Below, in pieces: positions 54,737 through 63,851 of a stretch of 64,000 bases of DNA; the stretch's first letter is position 1, and each line of letters begins with the position of its first letter. The position numbers and the translations under genes were made by a program. Source of the DNA: Sulfurimonas marina (GTDB lineage Bacteria; Campylobacterota; Campylobacteria; Campylobacterales; Sulfurimonadaceae); the NCBI RefSeq assembly GCF_014905095.1, contig NZ_CP041165.1, positions 496,001 to 560,000 of the forward strand, written 5' to 3'. A model generated the notes under the pieces. The model saw nothing but the letters and a program-made list of their open reading frames with translations. It searched no databases and was not told the DNA's origin.

Positions 54737-56089
54737 ATGAATCGTAGAGACATATTGAAATTTGGTGCTATCAGTGCAGCTGCAGCAACAGTTACTTTAA
54801 CAGGTTGTACAACTAGTCCGAAACCGGATGACAGCGTAAAACCTGCTGTCGGAATGGGCTCTAAAGCACCGTTACCAGCGGCTAAAGGTCCTAGAGTTGT
54901 TATAGTAGGTGGTGGATGGTCAGGTCTGTCAGTTGCCAAATATACTAAAAAATTTGCACCTAATGCTGATGTTGTTTTAGTTGAACAAAGAACACAATTC
55001 CATTCTTGTCCTATTAGTAACTTATACCTTGTAGGTGCAGTTGATTTAGAATTTATAACTCACGATTATTTACAAGCTGCTCGTGAAAATAAATATACAT
55101 ATTTTAACGCTTCAGCTATCGGAATAGATAAAGCTCAAAAAATAGTAAAAACAACGAATGGTGATATAGATTATGATTATTTAGTTTTAGCTCCGGGAAT
55201 TGATTATGATTATAGTCCTTGGAATGTAGACCTTGCAACTGAACAAAGATTAAGAACGGAATACCCTGCAGGTTTTATGTCACCAAGTGAACATATGACA
55301 ATCAAAAGCAAGTTAGAAGACTTTGAAGGCGGTAACTTCATTATAACTGTACCTGGCGGTAACTATAGATGTCTTCCAGCTCCATATGAAAGAGCTTGTT
55401 TAATAGCAGATTATTTCAAAAAGAACGAGATTGAAGGTAAGGTACTGATTTTAGATGCTAATCCGGATATTACGATCAAGTCTGAAGGTTTCCACTCGGC
55501 ATACGATGAGATGTATAAAGATTATGTAGAGTATGTTCCAAATGCAGCTATTATGAGTGTCGATCTAGAAAACAAAAAAGTGATCGCAGGTGAACTTGAA
55601 GATGAATTTGAGTTTAGTGATGCTGCATTCTACCCTCATGTACGTGGTGGGAAACTATTAGAAGTTTGTGGTGTAGCAAAAGACAATGCCTTTAATAAAA
55701 TGGAAGGAAATATTGATCCGTTTACATATGAAGTAATTGGTGAAAAAAATATCTTCGTAGCGGGTGATGCTCGTCCTATGGGTTACTCAAAATCAGGTAA
55801 TACGTCAAACTCTGAAGGTCACTACTTAGGGAAATTGTTAGCTGAGAGAATTACTAAAAATAAAGATATTCCATGGAAATCTCCGTTAACTGTATGTTAT
55901 TCTGCAGTTTCTGCTATGCCTAATCATGCAATCTCTGTTAGAGCAGAGTATGAATTTAAAGGTAAAACACTTGCAGGTTTCACAAATGTTGAACTTTCAC
56001 AAGAGTGGCGTGGCAAAATAGGTGAAAATAACGGAAAAGCACTGATGGAATGGGCTAAAGGTATGTATAGAGATATGTTTAACGCATAA
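54737..56089 (+). CDS. FccB/SoxF-like sulfide dehydrogenase flavoprotein (Tat lipoprotein)
   Basis: 450 residues. The N-terminus MNRRDILKFG is a twin-arginine signal and LTGC (21-24) a lipobox, so it is exported folded and lipid-anchored. VVIVGGGWSGLSVAKY binds FAD. FHSCPISN (C91) matches the Cys that holds FAD covalently in flavocytochrome c, and YRCLPAPYERAC matches the first redox Cys. The partner Cys before the last motif appears to be missing (EGNIDPFTYEV). It probably oxidises sulfide or a related sulfur compound. Confidence 0.85.
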   Translation: MNRRDILKFGAISAAAATVTLTGCTTSPKPDDSVKPAVGMGSKAPLPAAKGPRVVIVGGGWSGLSVAKYTKKFAPNADVVLVEQRTQFHSCPISNLYLVGAVDLEFITHDYLQAARENKYTYFNASAIGIDKAQKIVKTTNGDIDYDYLVLAPGIDYDYSPWNVDLATEQRLRTEYPAGFMSPSEHMTIKSKLEDFEGGNFIITVPGGNYRCLPAPYERACLIADYFKKNEIEGKVLILDANPDITIKSEGFHSAYDEMYKDYVEYVPNAAIMSVDLENKKVIAGELEDEFEFSDAAFYPHVRGGKLLEVCGVAKDNAFNKMEGNIDPFTYEVIGEKNIFVAGDARPMGYSKSGNTSNSEGHYLGKLLAERITKNKDIPWKSPLTVCYSAVSAMPNHAISVRAEYEFKGKTLAGFTNVELSQEWRGKIGENNGKALMEWAKGMYRDMFNA

Positions 56090-56119
56090 TCTATAGAGTC
56101 TATTTAAGGAGAAGTATTA

Positions 56120-56845
56120 ATGCAAAGAAGAGAGTTCTTCAAAGTAGTTGCAGGGGTTGGAGCGGTGATAGTCGCTCCATCTCTTATAACTACAGACTTA
56201 AGAGCTGATGATGGCAGATTGTATAAAACATACAATAAAGTTCAGTTGGTTGATGCTAAGGGTAATCCTATTTTAGCTTCAAAACTTCTAGAGGAAGAAA
56301 ACTACATATTTAACTATCCGTATGTAGGAGTAAGTTCATTTCTAATAGCTTTACCGGAAAAAACAGAGACAGATGTTACACTGAAAAGTGAAAGCGGTGA
56401 AGAGTATATCTGGAAAGGCGGTATAGGGAAAAAAGGAAATATAGTAGCGTATAGCTCTATATGTAGTCATCAGATGACACATGTTCATAAAAATGAGTCT
56501 TTTATCTCTTACCAAAAGAAGGGTCAAAAAACTATGGCTTGTAAACAAACGGGTGTTATGGTCTGCGGCTCACATCTTTCAGCATATGATGCTAATAAAG
56601 GGTGTAAAGTGATAAGTGGACCTGCACCACAACCTCTTGCAAGTATAGTATTGGAGCATCATGATGATGATACTCTTTGGGCAGTCGGTGTCCTCGGTTC
56701 AGACAAGTTCCATGAATTTTTTAAAGCGTTCAAGTCTGAACTCAAAGAGCAGTACGGCGGAGCTAGAAAAGCAAAGAAAAAAGTAAAAGAGACTGCTCAA
56801 GTTGTTACTTTAGCAGAATTTACAAAAGATATAATTCAATACTAA
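56120..56845 (+). CDS. Tat-exported Rieske 2Fe-2S protein
   Basis: 241 residues. A twin-arginine signal (MQRREFFKVVAGVGAVIVAP) precedes a soluble domain with the Rieske ligands C115-S-H117 and C149-G-S-H152. It follows the FccB-like gene after 30 bases and probably accepts its electrons in the periplasm, in place of the usual cytochrome FccA. Confidence 0.88.
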   Translation: MQRREFFKVVAGVGAVIVAPSLITTDLRADDGRLYKTYNKVQLVDAKGNPILASKLLEEENYIFNYPYVGVSSFLIALPEKTETDVTLKSESGEEYIWKGGIGKKGNIVAYSSICSHQMTHVHKNESFISYQKKGQKTMACKQTGVMVCGSHLSAYDANKGCKVISGPAPQPLASIVLEHHDDDTLWAVGVLGSDKFHEFFKAFKSELKEQYGGARKAKKKVKETAQVVTLAEFTKDIIQY

Positions 56846-56857
56846 AAGAATTCATAC

Positions 56858-56889
56858 AAAGGTGGAGTATTATAAGACTCTGCCTTTTT
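56858..56889 (+). terminator. Terminator after the Rieske gene
   Basis: An 11-base stem with two G-T wobbles (AAAGGTGGAGT / ACTCTGCCTTT, 8-base loop) is followed by TT. It ends the flavoprotein-Rieske transcript. Confidence 0.7.
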
Positions 56890-56975
56890 CTTCATACAAT
56901 ACACTCACACAAATCCTTTTTATTTTACATAATGTTTTTTGGGCTATAATTTCGCAGATTTTATAAGGAACGTAT

Positions 56976-58181
56976 GTGAAAAAAGTTGCAGTTATTGGTG
57001 CGGGTTACGGCGGTTTGCGGGCTATTGAAAATTTAGCAAACAATAAAGAGGTATCACTTTACCTTTTTGATGAAAATTCTTACCATTATTTACAAACTGA
57101 AGCATACGGATATATTGCAGGGAGATTTGATTTGCACGATGTTGCACTCGATCTGCAAAACTGGTGTCACGGATTTAAAAATAGAGTTAATTTTATACAA
57201 GAAAAAGTAACTTTTATCGATTCGAGAAACAATAATGTTCAAACAGAGAATGGAAAATATGATTTTGATTATCTGATCATTGCAAGCGGGGCGAGAACAA
57301 ACTTTTTTAAACAGATAAGCGGTTTGGACCAATACGGTTTCGGTGTAAAAAAACTGTTTCGCTCTCACGGTTTTAGAACAGCTTTTGAGAAACTGCTCTA
57401 TGAAAAGCTTGTAGAGGAAAAATCGCACGGAAAGTTGATGAATCTGGCAATCGGCGGAGCGGGACTGAGCGGTGTTGAGATTGCAGCCGAGATGGCAGAC
57501 GTAGTTGCAAGACAAACAAAAAGTATAGGGGAATCTGCACAAGAACTGCAGATATATCTTATTGATGCCAGTGAGACAATACTTCCTGGAATGAGTGAAT
57601 ATATTATTAACAACACTCAAAAAAGACTTGAAGAATTAGGTGTAAAAATAATTACTAATAGTTTCATTGACAGTGTGGATAAAGATACGATCTACTTTAA
57701 AGATAAAACAGAGCTTGAGTACACATTTATGATCTTTACGGGTGGAATCATAGCCAATACAATCGAGATGGACAAAGAGGTGCAAACAAACAGAATAGGG
57801 CAGTATATTTGTAACGATACTTTGCGTATAGATGAAAATATTTTTGCCATAGGTGATTGTGCTGAACTGACAAGTAAGAGCGGTAATATTTTACCACCTA
57901 CTGCACAAACTGCCGAGAGAAGTGCTGAGTATGTTGCAAAATCGATTTTAAAACTGTTAGAAGAAAAAGAGCTTCAGCCCTTTAAAGCAAAAGTGGACGG
58001 TGTGTTTGTTGCACTTGGCGGTTACTATGCAGTGGGTGAGTTGTTTAGTTTTATAAAAGTGAAGGGAAAATTTGCTTACATCTTGAAAAAACTGATCACG
58101 AAAAGTTACTACATAGGTTTAAAATTACGACTCAATACAGGATTTATGAAGCGTACATCTTTAGAGAAGGAAAATCTCTAA
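56976..58181 (+). CDS. Type II NADH dehydrogenase-like oxidoreductase
   Basis: 401 residues. Two dinucleotide-binding motifs are present, VAVIGAGYGGLRAIENL at the start and LAIGGAGLSGVEIAAEM near 165, and AIGDCAEL closes the FAD site, as in NDH-2 and related quinone reductases. A membrane-active C-terminal region is basic. The start is GTG with AAGGAAC upstream. Its stop overlaps the convergent small gene by 4 bases. Confidence 0.88.
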   Translation: MKKVAVIGAGYGGLRAIENLANNKEVSLYLFDENSYHYLQTEAYGYIAGRFDLHDVALDLQNWCHGFKNRVNFIQEKVTFIDSRNNNVQTENGKYDFDYLIIASGARTNFFKQISGLDQYGFGVKKLFRSHGFRTAFEKLLYEKLVEEKSHGKLMNLAIGGAGLSGVEIAAEMADVVARQTKSIGESAQELQIYLIDASETILPGMSEYIINNTQKRLEELGVKIITNSFIDSVDKDTIYFKDKTELEYTFMIFTGGIIANTIEMDKEVQTNRIGQYICNDTLRIDENIFAIGDCAELTSKSGNILPPTAQTAERSAEYVAKSILKLLEEKELQPFKAKVDGVFVALGGYYAVGELFSFIKVKGKFAYILKKLITKSYYIGLKLRLNTGFMKRTSLEKENL

Positions 58182-58459
58182 AGGTATTGAATATTATTTG
58201 CTTTTATCTTCTCTAAATCTTTATCATGCAACCCGTCATAAGCATACAAATAACACATATTTTCAGGTTTTAGTTTTTTAGACAAAGACCAAAAGTTGAT
58301 GATATTTGTAACAATAGTTACATTCTCAGCTCTAAGAGATTTTAATGGAAAACCTATTGCTCCGTGTGAAGTTGTCACGGGGTAGAGCTCCAGTAGTTCA
58401 TTGTTTATGGATATTGGACCGTAACCGTTTAGTAGTACGATGGTGGGATTGTTTTTCAT
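58178..58459 (-). CDS. Small protein downstream of nifB, unknown
   Basis: 93 residues from the ATG at 58459 (an in-frame TTG at 58474 is possible). It has an alternating hydrophobic pattern (NPTIVLLNGYGPISI, ENVTIVTNIINFW) suggesting an alpha/beta fold. I do not recognise the family. It follows nifB by 25 bases and so is probably made with it. Confidence 0.65.
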   Translation of the reverse strand: MKNNPTIVLLNGYGPISINNELLELYPVTTSHGAIGFPLKSLRAENVTIVTNIINFWSLSKKLKPENMCYLYAYDGLHDKDLEKIKANNIQYL

Positions 58460-58484
58460 TTTTCTAGCTTTCAAGAGCAGGGAG

Positions 58485-59942
58485 TTACCCTAACTCTTGC
58501 TCGTTGTTAAAGAAGTATTTTTTAGCAGCTTCGTGAACTGAGATCTCGATTGGCTCGTTTGCATAGCTGTCATCACAGATAAGTCCGATCTCATTTAAGT
58601 CGTTCATAGGACACTCCCCGATTTTTGCAGTAAGAAGTACATCTACATCTTTGAGTGTTGTTTTGATCTCTTCGATCGGGTTATAATCTTCGGCAACATC
58701 TGCACCTGAGTAAGAACTCTCGATTTTTCTGTGCATTACAAATTTGATCGCCTTGTCACCTGCTTCGTAGATTAGGAACTCTTGAGCAGAACCGAAGTGT
58801 TGGTTGATCATACCTTCACCGGCAGTTGTAATAGCGATAAGTTTTGTCTCACCGTTTGAGCTTAGTTGCTCTTTAGCAGCCTGCTCAATTTTAATACGTT
58901 TATTCGCTTCTTCAAGATGACTTCTCCAAGTCTCAATCATCTCATGTTTTTTCGAACGAGCTTCGATGTTGTACTTATCTTCAAGTGCTGTAAAACTCAT
59001 GTTCATAAATACATCTTTAGTGAACTCTTCACCTCTGTCTTCACCGATAAGACCTACTGCATCCGCACGACACTGACGACAGTGGCTCATAAGTTTCATA
59101 TCCATTCCACATGCTTCTTGAGCCGCCATTGTTTCTTGGTCAGTTGCACTAGGAACTCCGTCAAGTCCAAATTTTGTACCAAACTCAGGAGAAGAGAGAA
59201 GTGGCATAATATTGTGTAAAAATACATTCATCTCTTTTAGCTTTTTAGCAACATTTGGAAGATCTTTGTCATTAATACCAGGGATTAAAACAGAGTTGGC
59301 TTTTACAAGGATTCCACGCTCAGTAAGCATACGGATACCTTCAAGTTGCTTCTCTAAAAGAAGTTTTGCCCCTTCAGGACCCCAGATTTTTTTGTGATCC
59401 CAGTGTACCCATGGATAGATCTGAGAACCGATCTCACCGGTTGGATCTACAGTGTTGATCGTTACAGTTACGTGGTCAACATTGTATTTTTCGATCTCAT
59501 CGATGTAGTCAGGTAAACGAAGACCGTTTGTTGAAAGACACAGTTTAAGATCCGGTGCTTTTTCTTGAAGCATTCTAAATGTATCAAATGTCTTTTTAGG
59601 GTTTGCCAGTGCATCACCCGGTCCTGCAACACCTACAACAGAAAGCTGTTGAATGTCACCACCGACATAAAGTACTTTTTTTACAGCCTCTTCAGGTGTC
59701 AGTTTAGAACTTGTTACTCCCGGACGAGATTCGTTTGAACAGTCATACTTTCTGTTACAGTAGTTACATTGAATATTACATGCCGGAGCTACCGCCACGT
59801 GAATCCTTGCATAGTGTTGGTGAGCTCCCTCACTATAACACGGGTGATTATTGATCTTTTCTTGGATAGCCATAGCTTCGGGATTGTTTGGATCAAATCC
59901 CATATCTGGTGACGTACCGCATCCTCCAGTTGAACAACTCAT
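58485..59942 (-). CDS. nifB: NifB, FeMo cofactor radical SAM synthase
   Basis: 485 residues. The radical SAM site is C55-x3-C59-x2-C62 (CNIQCNYC). The C-terminal third is a NifX-type domain (LIAITTAGEGMINQHFGSAQEFLIYEAG). NifB makes the 8Fe-9S-C precursor. It has its own sigma-54 promoter directly upstream of a ribosome-binding site (AAAGGAG). Confidence 0.97.
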   Translation of the reverse strand: MSCSTGGCGTSPDMGFDPNNPEAMAIQEKINNHPCYSEGAHQHYARIHVAVAPACNIQCNYCNRKYDCSNESRPGVTSSKLTPEEAVKKVLYVGGDIQQLSVVGVAGPGDALANPKKTFDTFRMLQEKAPDLKLCLSTNGLRLPDYIDEIEKYNVDHVTVTINTVDPTGEIGSQIYPWVHWDHKKIWGPEGAKLLLEKQLEGIRMLTERGILVKANSVLIPGINDKDLPNVAKKLKEMNVFLHNIMPLLSSPEFGTKFGLDGVPSATDQETMAAQEACGMDMKLMSHCRQCRADAVGLIGEDRGEEFTKDVFMNMSFTALEDKYNIEARSKKHEMIETWRSHLEEANKRIKIEQAAKEQLSSNGETKLIAITTAGEGMINQHFGSAQEFLIYEAGDKAIKFVMHRKIESSYSGADVAEDYNPIEEIKTTLKDVDVLLTAKIGECPMNDLNEIGLICDDSYANEPIEISVHEAAKKYFFNNEQELG

Positions 59943-59979
59943 GAAAACTCCTTTGCCGTTTGTTTATTAGGCTTAGAGT

Positions 59980-59994
59980 TTCAAAAACTGTTCC
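59980..59994 (-). promoter_or_regulatory. Sigma-54 promoter of nifB
   Basis: On the minus strand GGAACAGTTTTTGAA with GG-N10-GA spacing, 37 bases before the nifB ATG. It abuts the stop codon of the upstream GGDEF gene, so any enhancer site must lie inside that coding region. Confidence 0.65.
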
Positions 59995-61890
59995 TTAAGA
60001 GCTTTTTTCTACTCTGTTTTTACCGTTTTCTTTTGCTTTGTATAAAGCAAGGTCAGCATCTTTGAAGATACTTAGAGGATGTTCTTTATCGCTAGGAGCG
60101 GCTACACCGAAGCTACATGTAATCTGTCCGACACCTTCAATTGTATGTTCTGCAATTGTTTTACAAATATGCTGAGCTTTTTCATATGCAACATCAAGAG
60201 TTGTTCTTCTCATTAAAATTACAAACTCTTCACCACCCCAACGTGCAAAAATGTCAGTTTCTCTGACATTTTTATCTACAACCTTTACAAGTTCGGTTAG
60301 TACTTTGTCTCCGACATCGTGTCCAAAAGTATCGTTAATATTTTTAAAATTGTCAATATCAAACAGAATTAAACTCATAGGTGTTTGGTAACGGCGATAA
60401 GAGTTAAATTCGCGTTTATAGAGATCATCAAACATCTGTCTGTTGTAAATTTTAGTTAAATAGTCGTGTGTAGCAATATTGTAAAACTTCTCTTTCTCTT
60501 TGATCGCCTTATTTCGTTTGGTGATATCTTGAATGAATGCAACAAATTTGTCACTGTTGCCTATATGCATCAATTGCAGTTGAATCTCAACATCGTATAA
60601 GGTGCCGTCTTTTCTTCTATGTTTTGTTTCAAAAAAGATCTGCTCAAGTTCTTTTTTCAAAAGGGGTTTAATGATCTGAGCAAAAAGATCTGCATCAAAT
60701 TTTGGTTTAATATCCAAAGGAGTCATCTCTAAAAACTCTTCACAGCTATAGCCGCAGTTTTCTATGGCACTGCTGTTAACATAGCTAAATTTAAGTGTTT
60801 TCGGATTAAAGATGTAAATCTCATTGAGTGAATTTTTAATAATATCTTCAAAACCTTTTGCACGCTTATAACTTTTTTGCAGTGGGGTAAGTACACTTAC
60901 TTTTAATATCTTCATAATTATCAGATAGCCAATAATAGTAATGGCAAGTGATGTAAATATACTCCATAACATTATGTCGTAGCGAATATTTGTGTAATGC
61001 TCTATGAGTTCACTTTCATCAAGTTCTGAGATAAGTGCCCACTGAAGCGTGTTCAGTTGAAAAGGTTTGTATACTGAAAGTACATCAACATTTCTGTAAT
61101 CTTTAATAATGTTATGGGAACTGTTTCCCTCTAAAGCCTCTTTAACAGCTTTTGTATCTATTTTATATTTTTGCGGTTCTAAAAAAGAGTTTTTTAGATT
61201 GAATGTTTTTTTGAGATAAGAACTGCTTCTTAAAAGATGATCAGAACCTACAAGATAACTCTCAGCAGTTTTTTCCATACCGGCTCTAAAGTATATGATC
61301 TCATCAATAACATTAACAGGCATAACCAAAACCAAAATATTTAAGAGTTTCTTTCCTTCTCTGACAGGGGTTGCAAAAAGGAGATACGGGTTCTCTTTAT
61401 TAAAAACTGAAAACTCTGTATCTGCAATATTGGTTTTATTTGTTTCTAATACATTTTTGTAAAGCTTTGCAATATTTGAATTAGAAAAACTTTGTGAAGT
61501 GACCTCTTTACCAATAAGAGAATGGTTCTTCGCACTAAAGGTTATTTTTGAATTTTTTGGATCAAGGAGTAAAAGATCGCTGTATTCATACTCATTTAAA
61601 AAGATCGAAATATAAGAAGTATCCTTCATACCATCTTTGGATATTTCTAAAATATCATTGTTGTGTGCCAATGTGTTTATATCTTGAAGTCTGTGTTTGA
61701 AAAAAAGTTTGAGTTTATGCTCTTTTATATTGTTAATCGCTTCAAGGTTTTTAAATGCCAGAGTGTAAGAGAGCTGTTCATTTTTGTCTGCATAAATGTA
61801 AGCGGTTATCCCAACGGTTATGTTTACAAGCATTAAAAAAGTAAGAGGCAGAATGATTTTAGGATTTAAAAAAAGTTTTTGAATATTCAT
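59995..61890 (-). CDS. Membrane diguanylate cyclase with PAS domain
   Basis: 631 residues from the ATG at 61890, which follows AAGGGG. Helices near residues 12-32 and 310-335 flank a periplasmic sensor domain; a PAS domain and a GGDEF domain follow. The active site is RWGGEEF with an RETD inhibitory site. It is the third c-di-GMP synthase in the nif region. It ends exactly where the nifB promoter begins. Confidence 0.92.
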   Translation of the reverse strand: MNIQKLFLNPKIILPLTFLMLVNITVGITAYIYADKNEQLSYTLAFKNLEAINNIKEHKLKLFFKHRLQDINTLAHNNDILEISKDGMKDTSYISIFLNEYEYSDLLLLDPKNSKITFSAKNHSLIGKEVTSQSFSNSNIAKLYKNVLETNKTNIADTEFSVFNKENPYLLFATPVREGKKLLNILVLVMPVNVIDEIIYFRAGMEKTAESYLVGSDHLLRSSSYLKKTFNLKNSFLEPQKYKIDTKAVKEALEGNSSHNIIKDYRNVDVLSVYKPFQLNTLQWALISELDESELIEHYTNIRYDIMLWSIFTSLAITIIGYLIIMKILKVSVLTPLQKSYKRAKGFEDIIKNSLNEIYIFNPKTLKFSYVNSSAIENCGYSCEEFLEMTPLDIKPKFDADLFAQIIKPLLKKELEQIFFETKHRRKDGTLYDVEIQLQLMHIGNSDKFVAFIQDITKRNKAIKEKEKFYNIATHDYLTKIYNRQMFDDLYKREFNSYRRYQTPMSLILFDIDNFKNINDTFGHDVGDKVLTELVKVVDKNVRETDIFARWGGEEFVILMRRTTLDVAYEKAQHICKTIAEHTIEGVGQITCSFGVAAPSDKEHPLSIFKDADLALYKAKENGKNRVEKSS

Positions 61891-61938
61891 AGAAACCCCT
61901 TGTTTGCCAAGTATAGCAAATTTGAGTTTACAAAAGCT

Positions 61939-61968
61939 TATAGGATTCAAGTGCTTATGAATCCTATA
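61939..61968 (-). terminator. Terminator after the His-rich NifX-like gene
   Basis: A perfect 10-base stem (TATAGGATTC / GAATCCTATA) with a 10-base loop; on the minus strand AGCTTTTG follows. It separates this gene from the GGDEF gene. Confidence 0.65.
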
Positions 61969-61989
61969 TGATATTAAAGTTACGAAGTT

Positions 61990-62385
61990 TTAAAGAGTGA
62001 AGTTTCCTGCCACTTCTTTAAGAATAGCATTTGCATCATGAGAGTTCCCAGTGTATTTTACAATTGAAACACCGTGGTTCTTCATCGTATTTGCAGTGTT
62101 TTTACACGCACGGTTTACGACAATGTAGTCACATTCATCTAACACTACACCCATTTTGTCATGCTGTGCAATATGTTCTGCATCATCATGATCGTGATCA
62201 CATACATGATTTTCGTCATCATGGTCGTGGTCAAGGTCTGTTCTTGGATTGTTTTTGATCTCATCTAAAGTGAAAGATTTAAACATCCCTCCGCCTTGCA
62301 TCGTAAAAATTGCAAACTTAGGAGTGTGTCCTGCATTGCCGAAAAAAGTTAGTGAATCATCTTTAACTGGAATAGCTATTTTCAT
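61990..62385 (-). CDS. NifX/NifB-C fold protein with His-rich insert
   Basis: 131 residues. MKIAIPVKDDSLTFFGNAGHTPKFAIF is the cofactor-binding fold. Residues 52-76 are a His/Asp-rich insert with seven His and one Cys, suited to binding a metal such as zinc, nickel or iron. It lies between the ferredoxins and nifB. It may be a metal-store or cofactor carrier. Confidence 0.85.
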   Translation of the reverse strand: MKIAIPVKDDSLTFFGNAGHTPKFAIFTMQGGGMFKSFTLDEIKNNPRTDLDHDHDDENHVCDHDHDDAEHIAQHDKMGVVLDECDYIVVNRACKNTANTMKNHGVSIVKYTGNSHDANAILKEVAGNFTL

Positions 62386-62454
62386 TATATTTACCTTGAT
62401 TTTTTGATTTTAAATTTAAATATTGTAGCACTAATTTTGTTTAGAAATTCTTTA

Positions 62455-62485
62455 TAAAAAGAGGCGGAAAAACCCTCTTTTTATA
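62455..62485 (-). terminator. Terminator after the tandem ferredoxins
   Basis: A perfect 11-base stem (ATAAAAAGAGG / CCTCTTTTTAT) spans the stop codon of the ferredoxin gene. The U-run is within the 3' arm. Confidence 0.7.
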
Positions 62486-62861
62486 CCTCTACAGCCATTG
62501 ACTCGGCTCTTTGAGTCAAGCTAATAGAATCACGGAAAGGTCGTGGTTGGTTTGCCGGGGAGAGCAAACCTTTTTTCTTATGTGTTCTGATGAGGTATTT
62601 TCCAGCCTCTTGGCCTTGGATATAGTACTCATCATAGTCTGGAATGTAAGGCATATCCCAAACTATACATCCCTCTGTCGGACAAACATCGGCACATTTT
62701 GGTACAGTAGTGTCTACACACTCTATACATTTTTCAGGTTTAACATATGTATACTCACCATCAGCAAGAGGGGATTCGTCTGCACTAACTATAGCAGTAG
62801 CGGGACACTCCTCTATACAAGCATCACAGTTAATACAAAGGTCGGTTATATAGACAGACAT
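62481..62861 (-). CDS. 2[4Fe-4S] ferredoxin, second of a tandem pair
   Basis: 126 residues. Clusters: C-x2-C-x2-C-x3-CP (CINCDACIEECP) and C-x2-C-x8-C-x3-CP (CIECVDTTVPKCADVCP), the Alvin-type pattern. The C-terminal extension of about 45 residues (PYIPDYDEYYIQGQEAGKY) is shared with its neighbour. The ATG follows the stop of the first ferredoxin with no gap (TAAATG). Confidence 0.92.
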   Translation of the reverse strand: MSVYITDLCINCDACIEECPATAIVSADESPLADGEYTYVKPEKCIECVDTTVPKCADVCPTEGCIVWDMPYIPDYDEYYIQGQEAGKYLIRTHKKKGLLSPANQPRPFRDSISLTQRAESMAVEV

Positions 62862-63251
62862 TTATGCCCAGCGACCGATATTTGCATTAGATTCTCTATC
62901 GCTCATTGAAACATCAGCGATAAAAGGTTGTTCTTTTTGCTCAGGAAGCATAAGACCTTTTTTCTTATGTACACGAATGTTGTATGTTCCAGCATCCTGA
63001 CCAGCTTGCCAATAGTCGTTATACTCTTTTGTATAAGGCATATCCCAAACGATCGCACCCTCAGTAGGACACGCTTCAACACAACGAGGTGCATCTGCAT
63101 GACCTACACACTCAACACAACTCTCAGGTTTTACATAAAAGAAAGAATCTTGAGGATTTTTTTCATTGTTTTCATCTAAAATTGCTGCAACCGGGCACTC
63201 AGGTGCACAAGCGTCACAAGAGATACACTCTTCTGTAATCATAACTGCCAT
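62862..63251 (-). CDS. 2[4Fe-4S] ferredoxin, first of a tandem pair
   Basis: 129 residues. Ligands CISCDACAPECP and CVECVGHADAPRCVEACP, then the same long tail as the next gene, so the two are a duplication. Probably low-potential donors to nitrogenase or NifB. The operon has its own sigma-54 promoter and an AGGAG site. Confidence 0.92.
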   Translation of the reverse strand: MAVMITEECISCDACAPECPVAAILDENNEKNPQDSFFYVKPESCVECVGHADAPRCVEACPTEGAIVWDMPYTKEYNDYWQAGQDAGTYNIRVHKKKGLMLPEQKEQPFIADVSMSDRESNANIGRWA

Positions 63252-63284
63252 AATAGCTCCTTTAATAATAATTAGTTTTATCTA

Positions 63285-63299
63285 TTCAGATAGTGTTCC
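63285..63299 (-). promoter_or_regulatory. Sigma-54 promoter of the ferredoxin pair
   Basis: On the minus strand GGAACACTATCTGAA, GG-N10-GA spacing, 33 bases upstream of the ferredoxin ATG. A weaker GG-N10-GT pattern (63307-63320) points the other way, towards the Tpx-like gene. Confidence 0.65.
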
Positions 63300-63353
63300 C
63301 TCTAAGGGTATGCTACTTGTATATCTATATAAAATAACATTTGGAGGGGTATT

Positions 63354-63851
63354 TTGGAAGTTGTTGTAAACGGTAGAAAGTTAGAGCTACAAAAAAAAGA
63401 GCGTCATATCGGGGGCGAAGCTCCTGCTGCAAGAGTAAAGATGTTAAACGGTGAGACAAAAGTGATCGGGATGATGGCTGATAAAGTACAGTGTATGATA
63501 ACTCTCAGCAACAGTTACGATCTAAACGGTTCACTTTTAGAAGTGATAAATAAACATAAAGAAAAAGCAAATATATATGTAGTTTCCTCTTCGGAACTTG
63601 AGAATAGTTACGATGATTCTATGTGTGCATACGATTTTAAAGATTTCTCACTTAAATACGGGGTAAATATAGATGACACAACCTGTGCAAAGTCTGTTTT
63701 TATTATTAACAAAGATGGAGAGATTGTTTACAAAGAGGTTTTAGATGATCTTGTAAGTGAATTTAATTTACAGGTTTTAGACAAAGAGTTAGAGAGTGCG
63801 ATCAGTTTCAAGAAAAAAGGGCATACGCATGAGAACTGGATGGGTGTGTAA
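63354..63851 (+). CDS. Second Tpx-like protein without peroxidatic Cys
   Basis: 165 residues. The layout follows thiol peroxidase (Tpx): VNGRKLEL, then VKMLNGETKVI, then VQCMITLSNSYDLNGSL where active Tpx has the peroxidatic Cys, then SMCAYDF at the resolving Cys position, then SVFIINKDGEIVY. The peroxidatic Cys is missing. It is distantly like the protein at 45200. The start is TTG behind GGAGGGG. It is divergent from the ferredoxin pair and overlaps the next ATG by one base. Confidence 0.75.
   Translation: MEVVVNGRKLELQKKERHIGGEAPAARVKMLNGETKVIGMMADKVQCMITLSNSYDLNGSLLEVINKHKEKANIYVVSSSELENSYDDSMCAYDFKDFSLKYGVNIDDTTCAKSVFIINKDGEIVYKEVLDDLVSEFNLQVLDKELESAISFKKKGHTHENWMGV

Noticed and set aside
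57090-57620. 176-residue frame antisense to the NDH-2 gene
   Set aside because: A shadow of the real gene with no start signal or recognisable domain.
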